Assembly: GCA_937891565.1 (NCBI GenBank)
Contig: CALAHA010000410.1
Coordinates: 1-6,966, forward strand
Length of the DNA stretch: 6,966 nt
Direction: 5' to 3'
Source of the DNA: an uncultured Ilumatobacter sp.
Lineage (GTDB): Bacteria > Actinomycetota > Acidimicrobiia > Acidimicrobiales > Ilumatobacteraceae
Of this stretch, positions 5,856 to 6,966 are shown piece after piece. Every line of letters starts with the position of its first letter. Positions within the stretch are counted from its first letter, which is position 1. A program made the position numbers and the translations under genes. The notes beneath the pieces are model-generated. The model ran no database searches and was not told where the DNA came from. It saw only the letters and a list, made by a program, of their open reading frames with translations.

Positions 5856-5883
5856 TTGGCGCGACAGGTGCGGCGGCTACATT
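5856..5883 (+). promoter_or_regulatory. Promoter of the ABM-domain gene (TTGGCG-N16-TACATT)
   Basis: TTGGCG at 5856-5861 and TACATT at 5878-5883 are separated by 16 bases. Seven bases then lead to the ATG at 5891. This is the most complete promoter in the window and again predicts a leaderless mRNA. Confidence 0.55.
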
Positions 5884-5890
5884 CGGCGGC

Positions 5891-6202
5891 ATGTCGAAGA
5901 TTTCACTGATTGCCAAGTTGACCGCCGCTGAAGGAAAGGCCGCCGAGCTCGAAGCCGTCCTCGGCGAAGTCGTTACCGCCGCTGAAGAAGAGGCGGGCCT
6001 TGAGATCTACAGCGCCCACAAAGACTCTGCCAACGAAGGCGTGTACTACTTCTTCGAGCTGTACACCGACGGCGACGCGCTCGGCGTGCACGGCAAGGGC
6101 GACGGCATGAAGGCCGCCATGGGCAAGTTTGCTGGTCTCCTCGGCGGCCGACCCGAGATCACGATGATGAGCCCGGTCGTCGCCAAGGGCATGGATATCT
6201 AA
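5891..6202 (+). CDS. ABM domain protein (antibiotic biosynthesis monooxygenase-like)
   Basis: This 103-residue protein matches the small dimeric ferredoxin-like ABM fold in length and pattern. MSKISLIAKLTAAEGKAAEL forms the first strand and helix, GLEIYSAHKD (36-45) and YYFFELYTDGDAL (52-64) the next strands, and His67 follows in VHGKG. Members include quinol and polyketide monooxygenases, haem-degrading enzymes and many proteins of unknown role, so no substrate is proposed. The haem-binding pattern of IsdG-type enzymes is not evident. The start at ATG 5891 is well supported by TACATT seven bases upstream. The frame is open farther upstream, but that stretch overlaps the S9 remnant in another frame and has no similarity. 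Its TAA at 6200-6202 forms part of the predicted -10 of the next gene, ten bases before that gene's ATG. Confidence 0.85.
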   Translation: MSKISLIAKLTAAEGKAAELEAVLGEVVTAAEEEAGLEIYSAHKDSANEGVYYFFELYTDGDALGVHGKGDGMKAAMGKFAGLLGGRPEITMMSPVVAKGMDI

Positions 6203-6205
6203 TTT
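6200..6205 (+). promoter_or_regulatory. -10 element of the phosphodiesterase gene, overlapping a stop codon
   Basis: TAATTT is followed by seven bases and the ATG at 6213. Its first three bases are the TAA stop of the ABM gene. No clear -35 is seen in the ABM coding end. The gene may be transcribed both from here and by read-through. Confidence 0.45.
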
Positions 6206-6212
6206 CGCTCTG

Positions 6213-6966
6213 ATGCGCCACCGAACTGCACTCACGATCGGGCTGTTGATCGCCGCCACCGCGTGCGGTGGTGGCGGCGACAACAACGACAGCACCGTCG
6301 GCTCGACGGCCGCTCCGGTGACAGAGGCGCCGACCAACACGGCCTCTGTCACTGCAACACCAGTAACCATCCCTGCTGCAACTGAGCCGCAGACCACCGA
6401 AGCGCCTTCCACCACCTCTGCGCCAGCACTGGTCATCGGCCCGGCCACTGTCGACGCGCTCGTTGCGTTGACGACGCCGATCAACCTGTCTCATGCCGGT
6501 GGCGACCAAGCCGCTCCGCACTCGACGATGTTCGCCTTCCGTGAGGGCGCGCTCGCCGGTGCCGATGCACTCGAAATGGATGTGCAGCTCACTGCCGACG
6601 GGGTGTTGATCGTGCAGCACGACGACACCGTCGACAAAACGACCAACGCCACCGGCCCAGTTGCCGGATTGACGCTCGAAGAAATCCAGTCGCTCGATAA
6701 TGCGCACTGGTTCTCGCCCGAGTGCTGGCCATGCCAAGACCGACCGGTGCAGGAGTACATCTATCGAGGCATCCGAACGGGTGGTGTCGAGCCGCCAAAG
6801 GGCTACTCCCCCGATGATTTCCGGGTCGTCACGTTCCGCGAGGTCGCCGAGGCGTTCCCCAACTTGGTGCTCGATGTCGAGATCAAAGGCTCGTTCCCCG
6901 ATGCCGTTCCGGTGGCTGAGCAATTGGCTGCAGAAATTGCCGAACTCGGGCTCGGCGATCGCACAA
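6213..6966 (+). CDS. Glycerophosphodiester phosphodiesterase (GDPD)-like lipoprotein, N-terminal part
   Basis: The frame opens at ATG 6213 and runs off the right edge after 251 complete codons. The signal peptide ends at AATAC, with Cys18 as probable lipid anchor, followed by Gly repeats and a low-complexity Thr/Ala/Pro linker to about residue 75. The GDPD barrel then begins: LSHAGG (92-97), LEMDVQLTADG (120-130), IVQHDDTVDKTTNATG (133-148) and LDVEIKG (220-226). His94, Glu121, Asp123, His136 and Glu223 match the catalytic and metal residues of the family. The usual HRG is HAG (95 is Ala) and the usual PENT is PHST (102-105), so phosphate binding may differ. An insertion with CWPC (171-174) and YRGIRTGGVEPPKGY (184-198) is present. 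Known family role: hydrolysis of glycerophosphodiesters to glycerol-3-phosphate outside the membrane, often for phosphate scavenging. Substrate and C-terminus cannot be judged. Confidence 0.85.
   Translation, partial: MRHRTALTIGLLIAATACGGGGDNNDSTVGSTAAPVTEAPTNTASVTATPVTIPAATEPQTTEAPSTTSAPALVIGPATVDALVALTTPINLSHAGGDQAAPHSTMFAFREGALAGADALEMDVQLTADGVLIVQHDDTVDKTTNATGPVAGLTLEEIQSLDNAHWFSPECWPCQDRPVQEYIYRGIRTGGVEPPKGYSPDDFRVVTFREVAEAFPNLVLDVEIKGSFPDAVPVAEQLAAEIAELGLGDRT

Noticed and set aside
6159..6923. Minus-strand open frame (254 codons) opposite the GDPD-like gene
   Set aside because: It is antisense to a gene with lipoprotein signal and GDPD motifs; the apparent product is compositional.

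Overview
The window is GC-rich, densely coded DNA that looks like an actinomycete, probably of the Acidimicrobiia (Ilumatobacter-like). This placement is an inference. It rests on the style of the proteins (S9 peptidase with an Acidimicrobiia/actinobacterial type of C-terminus, Thr/Ala/Pro-linked lipoproteins, an EthA-like monooxygenase). It also rests on start sites: almost every gene that should have its own promoter has a TAnnnT hexamer 6-8 bases before its ATG and no clear Shine-Dalgarno sequence, which is the actinobacterial leaderless pattern. I see no tRNA, rRNA, CRISPR array, insertion sequence or phage gene, and no gene-free stretch above 120 bases.

Layout: (1) bases 2-589 (+), the C-terminal part of an EthA-like flavin monooxygenase. 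(2) 613-1446 (-), a convergent alpha/beta hydrolase carrying an in-frame hexamer repeat. (3) 1480-4307 (-), a compact three-gene unit read in the order CotH-type kinase lipoprotein, DUF4956 membrane protein, VTC-domain (polyphosphate polymerase-like) protein. (4) 4308-4423, a divergent promoter region with three 11-base direct repeats resembling an actinobacterial Pho box, a TACAGT -10 for the cotH-like gene, a 12-base perfect palindrome and a TACTGT -10 for the next gene. (5) 4424-4897 (+), a hot-dog-fold thioesterase-like protein. (6) 4962-5819 (+), a collapsed, frameshifted S9 prolyl-oligopeptidase gene with an intact C-terminal catalytic triad. (7) 5891-6202 (+), an antibiotic-biosynthesis-monooxygenase (ABM) domain protein. 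(8) 6213 to the window end (+), a glycerophosphodiester phosphodiesterase-like lipoprotein, cut by the edge.

The most interesting part is the CotH-DUF4956-VTC unit. The VTC-like domain keeps the basic tunnel residues expected of a polyphosphate polymerase but has no membrane segment. DUF4956 supplies the membrane part with a cytosolic tail, and its stop codon overlaps the VTC start (GTGA). The CotH-like kinase is a predicted lipoprotein outside the membrane, where ATP is scarce. The Pho-box-like repeats sit about 12 bases upstream of the -10 of this unit, so phosphate-dependent control is plausible. My working hypothesis, not shown by sequence alone, is a synthesis-export-modification system in which polyphosphate made inside is moved outward and perhaps used by the external kinase. 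A phosphodiesterase-like lipoprotein 2 kb away adds a second possible link to phosphate metabolism.
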